NCBI GenBank assembly: GCA_036961295.1 | Contig: JBALVX010000001.1 | Location: forward strand, 186,001 to 250,000 | Direction of reading: 5' to 3' | DNA length: 64,000 bases | Source of the DNA: JAGPUQ01 sp036961295 | GTDB taxonomy: Bacteria > Pseudomonadota > Gammaproteobacteria > Pseudomonadales > Porticoccaceae | Part shown: positions 8,323 to 17,047 of the stretch, in pieces | Position numbering within the stretch: position 1 is the stretch's first letter | Layout of the letters: each line of letters begins with the position of its first letter | The notes under the pieces: model-generated | Seen by the model: the letters and a program-made list of their open reading frames with translations, nothing else | What the model was told of the DNA's origin: nothing | The model's database searches: none | Position numbers and translations under genes: made by a program

Positions 8323-9756
8323 TTATAGAATAAATCGGGATAGGTCTTCGTTTTGCGACAGTGCTTCGAGATGTTCGTCGACGAAGGTTTCATCGACCAC
8401 AATGTTTTCTCCGCGCGAAGCCGTATCTCCGGCGTCAAAGGAGACTTTTTCCAGCAGGCGCTCAAGTACGGTGTGCAGGCGGCGTGCGCCGATGTTTTCG
8501 GTGGTCTCGTTAACGTGAAATGCAATTTCGGCGATGCGCTGAACACCCTTGTCGGTGAATTGTATCTGTAAACCTTCGGTGGCTAACAGTTCGCGGTACT
8601 GCTCGGTAAGAGAGGCTTTAGGTTCGGTGAGAATGCGGCTGAAGTCGGCGGCATTGAGAGACTCCAGTTCTACTCGTATGGGCAGGCGACCCTGAAGCTC
8701 CGGGATTAAGTCGGAGGGCTTGGAAAAATGAAAGGCTCCCGAGGCAATAAATAAAACGTGGTCGGTTTTGATCATGCCGTACTTGGTCGATACGGTGCAA
8801 CCTTCGATAAGTGGGAGCAAATCTCGTTGCACACCTTCGCGAGATACATCCGAGCCAGAGCTTTCGCCGCGTTTGGCAACCTTGTCAATTTCATCGATAA
8901 AGACAATGCCATTTTGTTCGGCATTGAAGATGGCGCGAGCCTTGATGTCGTCTTCGTTAATTAATTTGGCGGCTTCTTCCTCGGCAATAAGAGTCAGTGC
9001 TTTGGCGACAGTGATTTTTCGACTTTTAGTTTTTCCGCTGGACAAGTTGGAAAACATGCCCTGCAATTGATTGGTCATTTCCTCCATGCCGGGTGGGGCC
9101 ATAATCTCTACGCCGACCGGGGTCGCGCTGATGTCGATTTCGATTTCTCGATCGTCTAAATCACCTTCACGCAGTTTTTTCCGAAATAGTTGCCGTGTCG
9201 AAGAGTCCTTCTGTTGCGCAGCAGAGCTTTCCGAAGACTGATCGGCTGATGGATCGTTTTCCGCTGCCTTGCCTCGCGCAGGTGTGAGCAGGGCGTCGAG
9301 TACCCGTTCTTCGGCAGCGTCTCGGGCGCGCTGGGAAACTTTATCCATCTCCTGTTCGCGCAGCAGTTTCACCGAGGTTTCCGCCAGGTCGCGAACAATG
9401 GATTCCACATCGCGGCCGACATAACCGACTTCGGTAAATTTGGTGGCTTCAACTTTGATAAAGGGCGCATTAGCCAGTTTGGCCAGGCGGCGAGCAATTT
9501 CAGTTTTGCCCACCCCAGTTGGGCCAATCATCAGTATATTTTTTGGGGTGACCTCGGCGCGCAGTTCTTCGTCCAGCCGCAGCCGGCGCCAGCGATTGCG
9601 TAGGGCGATAGCGACGGCGCGTTTGGCGGCATCCTGACCGACAATATGTTGGTCTAGTTCGTGAACAATTTCCCGTGGCGTCATATTGGCGCGGGATGAC
9701 AGGTCGTCGACAGTTGGGTTAAGCGTTCTCGCTTCGGACGTGCTTACTTCGGACAT
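8323..9756 (-). CDS. hslU: ATP-dependent protease ATPase subunit HslU
   Basis: AAA+ unfoldase that feeds proteins to the HslV peptidase. Walker A is GPTGVGKT (about 78-85), preceded by the family start DQHIVGQDAAKRAVAIALRNRWRR. Walker B is GIVFIDEIDK, and the C-terminus NEDLSRFIL matches the HslV-docking tail. At 477 residues it is about 30 longer than the E. coli protein because of a Ser/Gln/Asp-rich insertion in the intermediate domain. It lies 68 bases downstream of hslV, with a duplicated stretch containing a possible ribosome binding site in the spacer. Confidence 0.96.
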   Translation of the reverse strand: MSEVSTSEARTLNPTVDDLSSRANMTPREIVHELDQHIVGQDAAKRAVAIALRNRWRRLRLDEELRAEVTPKNILMIGPTGVGKTEIARRLAKLANAPFIKVEATKFTEVGYVGRDVESIVRDLAETSVKLLREQEMDKVSQRARDAAEERVLDALLTPARGKAAENDPSADQSSESSAAQQKDSSTRQLFRKKLREGDLDDREIEIDISATPVGVEIMAPPGMEEMTNQLQGMFSNLSSGKTKSRKITVAKALTLIAEEEAAKLINEDDIKARAIFNAEQNGIVFIDEIDKVAKRGESSGSDVSREGVQRDLLPLIEGCTVSTKYGMIKTDHVLFIASGAFHFSKPSDLIPELQGRLPIRVELESLNAADFSRILTEPKASLTEQYRELLATEGLQIQFTDKGVQRIAEIAFHVNETTENIGARRLHTVLERLLEKVSFDAGDTASRGENIVVDETFVDEHLEALSQNEDLSRFIL

Positions 9757-9792
9757 AATTACTTCTCTTAATATAGTTACTTCTCTTAAATA
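9757..9792. repeat. 18-bp direct tandem duplication in hslV-hslU spacer
   Basis: Two adjacent copies, AATTACTTCTCTTAATAT and AGTTACTTCTCTTAAATA, match at 14 of 18 positions. Read on the minus strand each copy contains AAGAGAAG, and the proximal one sits at ribosome-binding distance from the hslU ATG. The duplication therefore doubled a possible binding site. Confidence 0.75.
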
Positions 9793-9824
9793 ACGGGACA
9801 GCTATGGGCAGCGGCAAGCCGGCT

Positions 9825-10367
9825 TTAATCCCAGCTTAGGGTTTCGATGGTGCGATTTTCGTTGGTGTAGATACAAATGTCGGCGGCGATTTGTAGACCT
9901 TTGTCTACAATTTGTTGAGCGTCCAGTTCGGTGTTTTCCATTAGGGCCTGGGCGGCAGATTGGGCGAAGGGGCCGCCGGAGCCGATGGCGATTAGGTCAT
10001 TTTCTGGCTGTATTACGTCGCCGTTGCCGGTGATAATCAGTGAGGCTTCTTTGTCCGCAACGGCAAGTAGGGCTTCGAGGCGGCGCAGGATGCGATCGGT
10101 GCGCCAGTCTTTGGCCAGTTCTACGGCGGCGCGTACCAGGTTGCCGCGATGTTCATCGAGCTTGGCTTCGAAGCGTTCAAACAGGGTGAAAGCATCGGCG
10201 GTGCCGCCTGCGAATCCGGCGATCACCTGATCGTTGTACAGGCGTCGCACTTTGCGGGCATTGCCTTTCATAATGGTGTTGCCGAGGGTGACTTGGCCGT
10301 CGCCACCGATAACCACGGTGTTGTTGCGTCGCACCGATAAAATGGTCGTGCCGCGATACTGTTCCAC
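9825..10367 (-). CDS. hslV: ATP-dependent protease peptidase subunit HslV
   Basis: Threonine peptidase of the bacterial two-component proteasome. The start codon is GTG. The protein begins MEQYRGTTILSVRR, so the nucleophile is Thr7, exposed after removal of a six-residue propeptide; the E. coli protein has only the initiator Met before Thr. The conserved VVIGGDGQVT, VRRLYNDQVIAGFAGGTADAF and GSGGPFAQSAA segments are present, and the length (180 aa) is normal. A sigma-32-like promoter lies about 45 bases upstream. First gene of the hslV-hslU-DUF971 operon. Confidence 0.96.
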   Translation of the reverse strand: MEQYRGTTILSVRRNNTVVIGGDGQVTLGNTIMKGNARKVRRLYNDQVIAGFAGGTADAFTLFERFEAKLDEHRGNLVRAAVELAKDWRTDRILRRLEALLAVADKEASLIITGNGDVIQPENDLIAIGSGGPFAQSAAQALMENTELDAQQIVDKGLQIAADICIYTNENRTIETLSWD

Positions 10368-10412
10368 TGTTGAAATGTCTCCTCTGGTGTTTTTTGCCTT
10401 GATATAACTGCC

Positions 10413-10441
10413 ATAGTGGGGGCGGCTGGGCTGAAATTCAA
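10413..10441 (-). promoter_or_regulatory. candidate heat-shock (sigma-32) promoter of hslVU
   Basis: On the minus strand TTGAAT (10441-10436) is followed after 14 bases by CCCCACTAT (10421-10413). This resembles the sigma-32 pattern CTTGAA / CCCCATNT. Known heat-shock control of hslVU in proteobacteria supports the call. Confidence 0.45.
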
Positions 10442-10546
10442 TGATATTAGATGGAGTGCGCGCTTGGCCCTACCCCTCAGGCTGGTTACACTTCACCCGC
10501 AAAGTTTAAGAGCTCGATTTTGATGCATTGTCTGTTAGAGAGCGGT

Positions 10547-10591
10547 GTTTTAGGGCAGCAAGTTTTAGAACAGCAAGTTTTGGAGAACTGT
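10547..10591. repeat. 15-bp tandem repeat before murJ
   Basis: GTTTTAGGGCAGCAA and GTTTTAGAACAGCAA are adjacent and differ at two positions; a third, more diverged unit (GTTTTGGAGAACTGT) follows. The third unit contains the GGAG that serves the murJ TTG start. Confidence 0.8.
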
Positions 10592-10593
10592 AT

Positions 10594-12300
10594 TTGAGCG
10601 GCACCGAACAAGACAGCAACATCGCCTCCGTTAAGAGCGCATCAACGCAACGTCCGGGCTCGACACGGGGTTCGGTCTCCGGTCGCGGTTTGTTCCGGTC
10701 GAGCGCCGTGGTAAGCGCGATGACGATGATCTCGCGCGTGCTGGGGCTGGCACGAGATATGGTGTTTGCTCGCGTGATTGGTGCTGACGGCCTGGCCGAT
10801 GCTTTTTTTGTCGCCTTTAAAATACCAAATTTTTTACGGCGTTTGTTTGCCGAAGGCGCTTTTAGCCAGGCCTTTGTACCGGTGTTATCGGAGTACCGGC
10901 AGCAGGGCAGTCACGCTGCCGTACGGGCTTTAATTGCGCGGGTTTCGGCAGCGTTAGGTTCAGTGCTATTGATATTGACCATATTGGCGGTTACCGGTGC
11001 GCCAGTGGTAACCGCCGTGTTCGCGCCTGGCTTTCTCGGTGACGAGGCCAAGTTTGCCGCTACTAGCGCGATGATTCGAGTGACCTTCCCTTATATTCTG
11101 TTTATTTCTTTGGCCGGATTAGTTAGCGCTATTCTAAACAGCTACGACCGCTTTGCCGTGCCCGCGTTTACCCCGGTGTGGTTGAACGTGTGCCTGATCG
11201 GTGCGGCCTTGGTTGCCACGCCCTGGTTCGCCGAACCGGTGTACGCACTGGCCTGGGGCGTATTTGCTGCGGGCATTGTGCAGTTTGTGTTTCAGTTGCC
11301 ATTTTTGGCACGACTACATTTAATGCCGCGCCCAGTCTTTGACTGGAAGCACGAGGGCGTACGGCGCATCCTCAAACTGATGGTGCCGGCCTTATTTGGG
11401 GTCTCGGTGAGTCAAATTAACTTGCTGCTCGATACCGTGATTGCCTCGTTCTTACCGGAAGGCAGTGTGTCGTGGCTGTACTATTCCGACCGTTTAGTGG
11501 AGCTGCCGTTGGGTGTATTCGGTGTTGCAGCGGCCACGGTGATTTTGCCGCGCCTGTCTAGACAAAACACGGCCAGGCAAAATACAGACAGGCACAACAC
11601 ATCTAGTCAAAATACGGACGAATCCCCGCAACATTTTAATGCCACTCTGGATTGGGGTTTGCGCTTTGTGCTGCTGATCGCGGTTCCCGCTTCCATAGCC
11701 TTGATTATTATCGCCGAGCCGGTGCTGGTAACGCTGTTTTACGATGGTGATGGAATTACCCAACGGGATATTTATATGGCCTCAGCCAGTCTGCGCGCCT
11801 ATGCCGTGGGTTTAATCGCCTTTATGTGCATTAAAGTCCTGGTGACGGGGTATTTTTCGCGACAGGATACCCGCACTCCCGTGCGCATCGGGGTGATTGC
11901 GATGGTGTCGAATATGATACTCAATATCGCCCTGGTTATTCCCTTGCACCACTACTTCAAACTCGGGCATACCGGCCTGGCACTGGCGACGTCGCTGGCG
12001 GCTGTCCTCAATGCGATATTACTGTTGCGTGGCTTGTTGCGCGCTGGCGTGTATCGACCGCAGCGGCAGTGGTTGCGCTTTGCAGCCAGCTTGTTGGTCG
12101 CCAATGCGGCGATGGCGGCACTCTTGCTGCTAGTGAATTTTGAGCTGGAGTATTGGCTGGCACTGGCCTTCTGGACGCGGATGGCGATGATGCTTGCGCT
12201 CTGCGCAGCGGGTGGCCTGGTGTATTGCGGTACCTTGTTTCTTTGTGGCATGCGGCCTCGAGATTTACGTGCGAATAGCCATCGTGTGGGCAGCGATTAG
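10594..12300 (+). CDS. murJ: lipid II flippase MurJ
   Basis: Multi-pass inner-membrane protein of the MOP superfamily that moves lipid II across the membrane for peptidoglycan synthesis. The family signature MTMISRVLGLARDMVFARVIG and the repeated helices are clear. The frame is open from 10528, but TTG 10594 has GGAG eight bases upstream and fits the family better. Even so, it has a long polar N-terminal extension of about 35 residues. Between two transmembrane regions a hydrophilic loop (RQNTARQNTDRHNTSSQNTD) is built from a 15-bp tandem repeat and is absent from typical MurJ. Single gene, divergent from hslV. Confidence 0.93.
   Translation: MSGTEQDSNIASVKSASTQRPGSTRGSVSGRGLFRSSAVVSAMTMISRVLGLARDMVFARVIGADGLADAFFVAFKIPNFLRRLFAEGAFSQAFVPVLSEYRQQGSHAAVRALIARVSAALGSVLLILTILAVTGAPVVTAVFAPGFLGDEAKFAATSAMIRVTFPYILFISLAGLVSAILNSYDRFAVPAFTPVWLNVCLIGAALVATPWFAEPVYALAWGVFAAGIVQFVFQLPFLARLHLMPRPVFDWKHEGVRRILKLMVPALFGVSVSQINLLLDTVIASFLPEGSVSWLYYSDRLVELPLGVFGVAAATVILPRLSRQNTARQNTDRHNTSSQNTDESPQHFNATLDWGLRFVLLIAVPASIALIIIAEPVLVTLFYDGDGITQRDIYMASASLRAYAVGLIAFMCIKVLVTGYFSRQDTRTPVRIGVIAMVSNMILNIALVIPLHHYFKLGHTGLALATSLAAVLNAILLLRGLLRAGVYRPQRQWLRFAASLLVANAAMAALLLLVNFELEYWLALAFWTRMAMMLALCAAGGLVYCGTLFLCGMRPRDLRANSHRVGSD
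11560..11619. repeat. 15-bp tandem repeat inside murJ
   Basis: Four consecutive 15-bp units: AGACAAAACACGGCC, AGGCAAAATACAGAC, AGGCACAACACATCT, AGTCAAAATACGGAC. They are in frame and give a five-residue periodicity of the type RQNTx in a loop of MurJ. Confidence 0.9.
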
Positions 12301-12370
12301 TGGTTTGTTGAATGATGAACGTTGACTAGCCGGTTTTGCGTTTGATCTTATCTATCACAACTGCCTGAGC

Positions 12371-12376
12371 TATAAT
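12371..12376 (+). promoter_or_regulatory. candidate -10 box upstream of ribF
   Basis: A perfect TATAAT lies 55 bases before the ribF GTG in the gap after murJ. No convincing -35 is found at 16-18 bases, so this is only a tentative promoter for the ribF-ileS-lspA-fkpB-ispH run. Confidence 0.3.
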
Positions 12377-12430
12377 CGTCGCTGGTTATTTCACAGTGCC
12401 TTGCGCGCTGATTTATAGGGTCGGACCGGT

Positions 12431-13396
12431 GTGGTTAAAGTAAAGGATGTGCTGATTCGCGGGCTGCATAATTTGCGCCCGGAACACCGGGGTTGTGTCG
12501 CGACCATCGGCGCTTTTGACGGTGTCCATCTGGGGCATCAAGCTATTCTCACGCAGTTGCTGGCGCGTGCGGAGCACTATCGGGCACCCTCCATGGTGAT
12601 GATGTTTGAACCGCAGCCCAGAGAATATTTTTCCCGCGAGAAGGCGCCTGCCCGTTTAATGCGGATTCGTGAAAAAATCGATGCTTTATTGCACGCCGGC
12701 GTGGATCGGGTGTTTTGTCTCCAGTTCAATCAATCTTTGCGCAGTTTGTCGGCACAGGAATTTGTAGAGCAGGTGTTGGTGCAAGGTGCCGGGATTCGTA
12801 GTTTGGTGGTCGGCGATGATTTCCATTTTGGTCGCGATCGGCGCGGTGATTTTGACATGCTGGTGCAGACCGGTGAGCGCAACGGTTTTGAAGTACTCGA
12901 AACCCATACCGTTGAACACGAAGGCGAGCGGGTTAGCAGTACACGCATTCGTGGCGAGCTGGAGGCGGGTCGTTTTGCTCAGGCCGAAACACTGCTGGGC
13001 AAACCCTTTTGTATCGAGGGCCGCGTAGTCTATGGCCAGCAATTGGGCCGACAGTTTGGGGTGCCGACGGCCAATGTCAATTTGCACCGCTATCGCGCGC
13101 CCCTGCAGGGCGTGTTTGCCGTGGAAGTGGTGTTCGACGGCGCCCGGGTTCCGGGTGTCGCTAATGTAGGTGTGCGGCCCACCGTGGGTGATTTGGTAAA
13201 ACCGGTACTGGAAGTACATTTGATCGATTGGCAGGGGGATTTATACGGGCAGCGCGTTGCGGTTGAATTTAAATACAAATTGCGCGAGGAAAAAAAGTTT
13301 TCCGATCTGGATGAGCTAGCGGAAAATATTCAGCAAGATATTGTGGCGGCGAGACAATATTTTACGACCAGGTCTAATACGAAGGTGGAAAAATAA
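12431..13396 (+). CDS. ribF: bifunctional riboflavin kinase / FAD synthetase RibF
   Basis: Converts riboflavin to FMN and FMN to FAD. The N-terminal nucleotidyltransferase domain shows GAFDGVHLGHQ (about 27-37) and the VVGDDFHFGRDRRGD segment. The C-terminal flavokinase domain shows GRQFGVPTANV and VANVGVRPTVG. At 321 residues it has full length. The start is GTG at 12431. It stands first in the conserved order ribF-ileS-lspA-fkpB-ispH, 147 bases before ileS. Confidence 0.95.
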   Translation: MVKVKDVLIRGLHNLRPEHRGCVATIGAFDGVHLGHQAILTQLLARAEHYRAPSMVMMFEPQPREYFSREKAPARLMRIREKIDALLHAGVDRVFCLQFNQSLRSLSAQEFVEQVLVQGAGIRSLVVGDDFHFGRDRRGDFDMLVQTGERNGFEVLETHTVEHEGERVSSTRIRGELEAGRFAQAETLLGKPFCIEGRVVYGQQLGRQFGVPTANVNLHRYRAPLQGVFAVEVVFDGARVPGVANVGVRPTVGDLVKPVLEVHLIDWQGDLYGQRVAVEFKYKLREEKKFSDLDELAENIQQDIVAARQYFTTRSNTKVEK

Positions 13397-13455
13397 AATA
13401 TCTGATAATCAAGTAGCTGTTAATTAAATGGCTGTTAATCAAGAAATGTGAATCA
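13396..13455. repeat. 15-bp tandem repeat after ribF
   Basis: Units AAATATCTGATAATC, AAGTAGCTGTTAATT, AAATGGCTGTTAATC and a decayed AAGAAATGTGAATCA follow the ribF stop codon directly. The second and third match at 12 of 15 positions. Confidence 0.8.
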
Positions 13456-13475
13456 ATCAATATAAAGATGGTGCT

Positions 13476-13547
13476 ATGACTAAAGTTTTTAACAAGGGTG
13501 GCAATACCTACAGTGATGCTGGTTACTACACAGGTAGCGCCAAATGA
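13476..13547 (+). CDS. possible 23-residue leader peptide coupled to ileS
   Basis: An ATG-initiated frame of 23 codons (starting MTKVFNKGG, ending YYTGSAK) stops at a TGA that overlaps the ileS ATG as ATGA. The ribosome binding site for ileS itself is weak (AGGT), so coupled translation is possible. The peptide has no isoleucine codon, so a classical attenuation mechanism is not indicated. It is too short to be sure it is translated; only the overlap and position speak for it. Confidence 0.3.
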   Translation: MTKVFNKGGNTYSDAGYYTGSAK

Positions 13548-16396
13548 CGGACTACAAGGCTACCCTGAATCTGCCAAAAACAAAATTTCCGATGAAAGCG
13601 AATCTGGCCCAGCGCGAGCCAGGTATTCTCAAGCAGTGGCAGGAAGATAAACTTTACGAAAAAATTAGAACTGCTCGTGCCGGCCGCGAAAAATTTGTGC
13701 TTCACGACGGCCCACCCTATGCCAATGGTGATATTCACATTGGCCACGCCGTTAATAAAGTATTGAAAGACATTATCGTTAAGTCCAAAACCCTGGCCGG
13801 TTACGACGCGCCCTATGTGCCGGGCTGGGATTGTCACGGCTTACCAATTGAGCATCAGGTCGAGAAAAAATTCGGTAAAGCCGGGGTCAAGCTCGATCAC
13901 GCGGCTTTCCGGCAAAAATGTCGTGACTACGCGGGCCGTCAGGTCGAAGGGCAAAAAAAAGGTTTTGTTCGCCTCGGTGTACTAGGCGAGTGGGATAACC
14001 CTTACTTGAGTATGGCCTATCAATACGAAGCCGATATTATTCGCTCACTGGGGAAAATTGCCGAAAACGGATATTTGGTGAAAGGCTACAAACCGGTGTA
14101 CTGGAGTGTGGTGGGCGCGTCGGCTCTGGCTGAAGCGGAAGTCGAATATCAGGATAAAACCTCGTTCTCTATCGACGTGGCGTTTCCAGTAGTGGATGTC
14201 GCAGCGTTACAGCAGGCTATCGGTTCCGTTGTGGCTGGCGACGAAGGTGGTAACCAAACTGATGCAATAGAGCTGGTTATTTGGACCACAACACCGTGGA
14301 CACTACCGGCTAACCAGGCGGTCAGTGTGCACCCGGATTTTACTTATGTGCTGCTTGAGTGCGAAGTTGAAGGTCGCGCGCGCCGCCTGATTCTGGCCCG
14401 CGATCTGTTGTCCAGCGCACTGGCCCGCATGGGTGTTGAGGCGCATATCGTGGTGGCCGAATTTACCGGTGAAAAACTTCAGGGTTTGTTGTTGCAGCAT
14501 CCGTTTTATCAGCGGCAAGTCCCGGTTATTCTCGGCGACCACGTTACCACTGAGGCTGGTACCGGCGCGGTGCACACCGCACCGGATCACGGCGTCGATG
14601 ATTTTAATGTTTCGGCCCGATACGATATTACGACGCTGAACTATATCGACGATCACGGTATTTATCGCGACAAAGTTGAATTGTTTGCCGGCATGCATGT
14701 GTACAAAGTGGACGAGCCCATTGTCGAGTTATTAACCGAACGTGGGGCCTTGCTGGCGTGCAGTAAAATTACCCATAGCTTTCCCCATTGCTGGCGCACC
14801 AAGACGCCGCTAATTTTTCGCGCGACACCGCAGTGGTTTATTAGTATGTCAGCGAGTGGTGACGGCACTCAGAGCTTGCTGGAGCAAGCGCTGGCCGAAG
14901 TGAAAAATGTTAATTGGTACCCCGATTGGGGTCAGGCGCGTATGGAAACCATGCTCGGTAATAGTCCCGATTGGTGTGTGTCCCGTCAACGCACCTGGGG
15001 TGTGCCCATTGCCTTATTTGTCCATTCCGACAGTGGTGAGCTGCACCCGAATACACCGGCCTTGATTGAAGCGGTAGCCACCCTGGTAGAGCAGGAAGGC
15101 ATGGAGGCCTGGCATACCCTCGACCCGAGCTCTCTGCTCGGCGCCGATGCCGAGCACTACCAAAAAGTAACGGATACCCTCGATGTCTGGTTTGATTCCG
15201 GCGTGAGTCATGCCGCTGTACTCAAGCGTCGAGACTACCTTAGTTATCCTGCGGATCTGTATCTGGAAGGTTCGGATCAGCACCGGGGCTGGTTTCAGTC
15301 CTCGTTGAAATCCGCCATTGCCATGAACGGTAGCGCGCCTTATAAAGCGGTGCTCACCCACGGTTTTACGGTGGATGCCGAAGGCCGAAAAATGTCAAAG
15401 TCGCTGGGCAATGTGATCGCGCCGCAGCAAGTTATTAACGAGCTGGGCGCCGATGTATTGCGTCTGTGGGTTGCTTCGTCAGACTTTAGTGGTGAGATGA
15501 CGGTGTCCGATGAAATTCTTAAACGCACCGCTGACTCCTATCGCCGTATTCGTAATACCGTGCGCTATATGTTGTCCAATCTGGATGGTTTTGATCCCGC
15601 CACTGACTGTGTGGCGTTTGCCGATATGTTATCTCTCGACCGCTGGGCGGTGGATCGTGCCGCGAATTTGCAGGATGACATTATTAACCTGGGCGACGAT
15701 TACAACTTTCACCTGATTTATCAAAAGCTGCACAACTTTTGCAGTGCCGACATGGGTGGCTTTTATGTCGATATTATTAAAGACCGCCAGTACACCTGTC
15801 AGCCCGAGAGTTTGGCGCGTCGCTCTGCGCAAACGGCGCTCTACCATATTGCCGAAGCGCTGGTGCGCTGGATCGCTCCGATTCTGAGTTTTACCGCAGA
15901 AGAAGTCTGGAAGTGCCTGCCCGGTGAGCGGGAAGCCAGCGTGTTTTTAGCCGAGTGGTATAAGTTGGAGCGACTCGATCAGCAGGAAAGCATTTCCCGT
16001 GCGGATTGGACGCAATTGATCGGCGTTAAAGAAGCCCTTAATAAAACGTTGGAAGTAGCGCGCAATGATGGCGGTATTAAAGGTTCACTGGATGCCAATG
16101 TTGTGCTTTATGCCAGTGATGAATTACAGCAGGTATTGACCAAGCTGGGTGACGAGCTGCGGTTTGTGTTGATTACTTCCTCGGCGGAGGTGCTGCCTTT
16201 GCAGCAAGCTGGCAGCGAGGCGATGGAAACGGTGGTTGAGGGCTTAAAAGTGGTGCTGAACCTGGCAAGCGATGACAAATGCGTGCGCTGCTGGCACCGT
16301 CGCCCGAGCGTAAGCACGATTGCGGAGCATCCAGAGCTGTGTGATCGTTGTGTGACTAATGTGGATGGTGATGGCGAGGTGCGGCGTTTTGCCTGA
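13544..16396 (+). CDS. ileS: isoleucine--tRNA ligase
   Basis: Class I aminoacyl-tRNA synthetase that charges tRNA-Ile and edits misactivated valine. The HIGH motif is at residues 65-68 (NGDIHIGHAV), KMSKS near residue 615 (GRKMSKSLGNV), and the editing domain lies between them (WTTTPWTLPANQAV, GTGAVHTAPDHG). The C-terminal zinc-binding Cys residues are present (CVRCWHRR and LCDRCV). Length 950 fits the bacterial type. It is followed 60 bases later by lspA, the usual neighbour in proteobacteria. Confidence 0.97.
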   Translation: MTDYKATLNLPKTKFPMKANLAQREPGILKQWQEDKLYEKIRTARAGREKFVLHDGPPYANGDIHIGHAVNKVLKDIIVKSKTLAGYDAPYVPGWDCHGLPIEHQVEKKFGKAGVKLDHAAFRQKCRDYAGRQVEGQKKGFVRLGVLGEWDNPYLSMAYQYEADIIRSLGKIAENGYLVKGYKPVYWSVVGASALAEAEVEYQDKTSFSIDVAFPVVDVAALQQAIGSVVAGDEGGNQTDAIELVIWTTTPWTLPANQAVSVHPDFTYVLLECEVEGRARRLILARDLLSSALARMGVEAHIVVAEFTGEKLQGLLLQHPFYQRQVPVILGDHVTTEAGTGAVHTAPDHGVDDFNVSARYDITTLNYIDDHGIYRDKVELFAGMHVYKVDEPIVELLTERGALLACSKITHSFPHCWRTKTPLIFRATPQWFISMSASGDGTQSLLEQALAEVKNVNWYPDWGQARMETMLGNSPDWCVSRQRTWGVPIALFVHSDSGELHPNTPALIEAVATLVEQEGMEAWHTLDPSSLLGADAEHYQKVTDTLDVWFDSGVSHAAVLKRRDYLSYPADLYLEGSDQHRGWFQSSLKSAIAMNGSAPYKAVLTHGFTVDAEGRKMSKSLGNVIAPQQVINELGADVLRLWVASSDFSGEMTVSDEILKRTADSYRRIRNTVRYMLSNLDGFDPATDCVAFADMLSLDRWAVDRAANLQDDIINLGDDYNFHLIYQKLHNFCSADMGGFYVDIIKDRQYTCQPESLARRSAQTALYHIAEALVRWIAPILSFTAEEVWKCLPGEREASVFLAEWYKLERLDQQESISRADWTQLIGVKEALNKTLEVARNDGGIKGSLDANVVLYASDELQQVLTKLGDELRFVLITSSAEVLPLQQAGSEAMETVVEGLKVVLNLASDDKCVRCWHRRPSVSTIAEHPELCDRCVTNVDGDGEVRRFA

Positions 16397-16418
16397 GTCT
16401 GTTGCGATGAAAAAAATC

Positions 16419-16448
16419 GCTTTGTCCTGCCTTGCTTTGTCTTGCGTG
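16419..16448. repeat. 15-bp direct duplication in ileS-lspA spacer
   Basis: GCTTTGTCCTGCCTT is followed immediately by GCTTTGTCTTGCGTG, 12 of 15 identical. Confidence 0.6.
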
Positions 16449-16456
16449 GTCATCCA

Positions 16457-17047
16457 ATGAATGGGTCTAGCGCACGTTGGTATGCGATGCCTTGGTATGT
16501 CGTACGTTGGTATATATTGGCGCTAACTTTGTTAGGCCTGGATCAGTGGAGCAAGCACATTGCTAGCGCGAACCTCGACTACGGGGTTCCGGTAGAGATA
16601 ACCTCTTTTTTTAATTTTACCCTGGCGCATAACCCCGGCGCAGCCTTTAGCTTTTTGAGTGATGCGGGCGGTTGGCAGCATTGGTTCCTGGGTGGTATCG
16701 CTGGCGTGGTTAGCGTGGTTCTGGTGGTGTGGATTTCTCGATTGCGTGCGGGATCGTTGCTCTTGGGCGCGGGACTAGCGCTGGTTTTGAGTGGTGCCGT
16801 CGGCAATTTGATCGACCGAGTTCATTTTGGCTATGTGGTGGATTTTATTCAGCTACATTATCAACACTGGTACTGGCCCGCATTTAATGTGGCGGATTCC
16901 GCGATTACGGTGGGCGCAGTATTACTGGTGATTGACTCTTTCTACGGCCCCTCTGAAATCTTGGCAGCAGGTGATGTTTCAGCAGACAATGTCGCAGTAG
17001 ACGATGCCGATGAGTCCACGCCAGAGGTGAGTCGTGAGCGGGATTAA
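16457..17047 (+). CDS. lspA: lipoprotein signal peptidase LspA
   Basis: Inner-membrane aspartic protease that removes signal peptides of prolipoproteins. The conserved catalytic aspartates are Asp120 (GNLIDRVHFG) and Asp147 (FNVADSAIT), and HNPGAAFSFL is also conserved. I start at ATG 16457; an earlier in-frame TTG exists at 16442. The first helix begins with a repeat-derived RWYAMPWYVVRWYIL, and the protein carries an unusual acidic tail of about 30 residues after the last helix, giving 196 residues against about 165-170 usually. The tail overlaps the fkpB start. Confidence 0.95.
   Translation: MNGSSARWYAMPWYVVRWYILALTLLGLDQWSKHIASANLDYGVPVEITSFFNFTLAHNPGAAFSFLSDAGGWQHWFLGGIAGVVSVVLVVWISRLRAGSLLLGAGLALVLSGAVGNLIDRVHFGYVVDFIQLHYQHWYWPAFNVADSAITVGAVLLVIDSFYGPSEILAAGDVSADNVAVDDADESTPEVSRERD
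16475..16519. repeat. 15-bp tandem repeat at the start of lspA
   Basis: Three in-frame units, CGTTGGTATGCGATG, CCTTGGTATGTCGTA and CGTTGGTATATATTG, encode RWYAM, PWYVV and RWYIL at the entrance of the first membrane helix. Confidence 0.85.
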
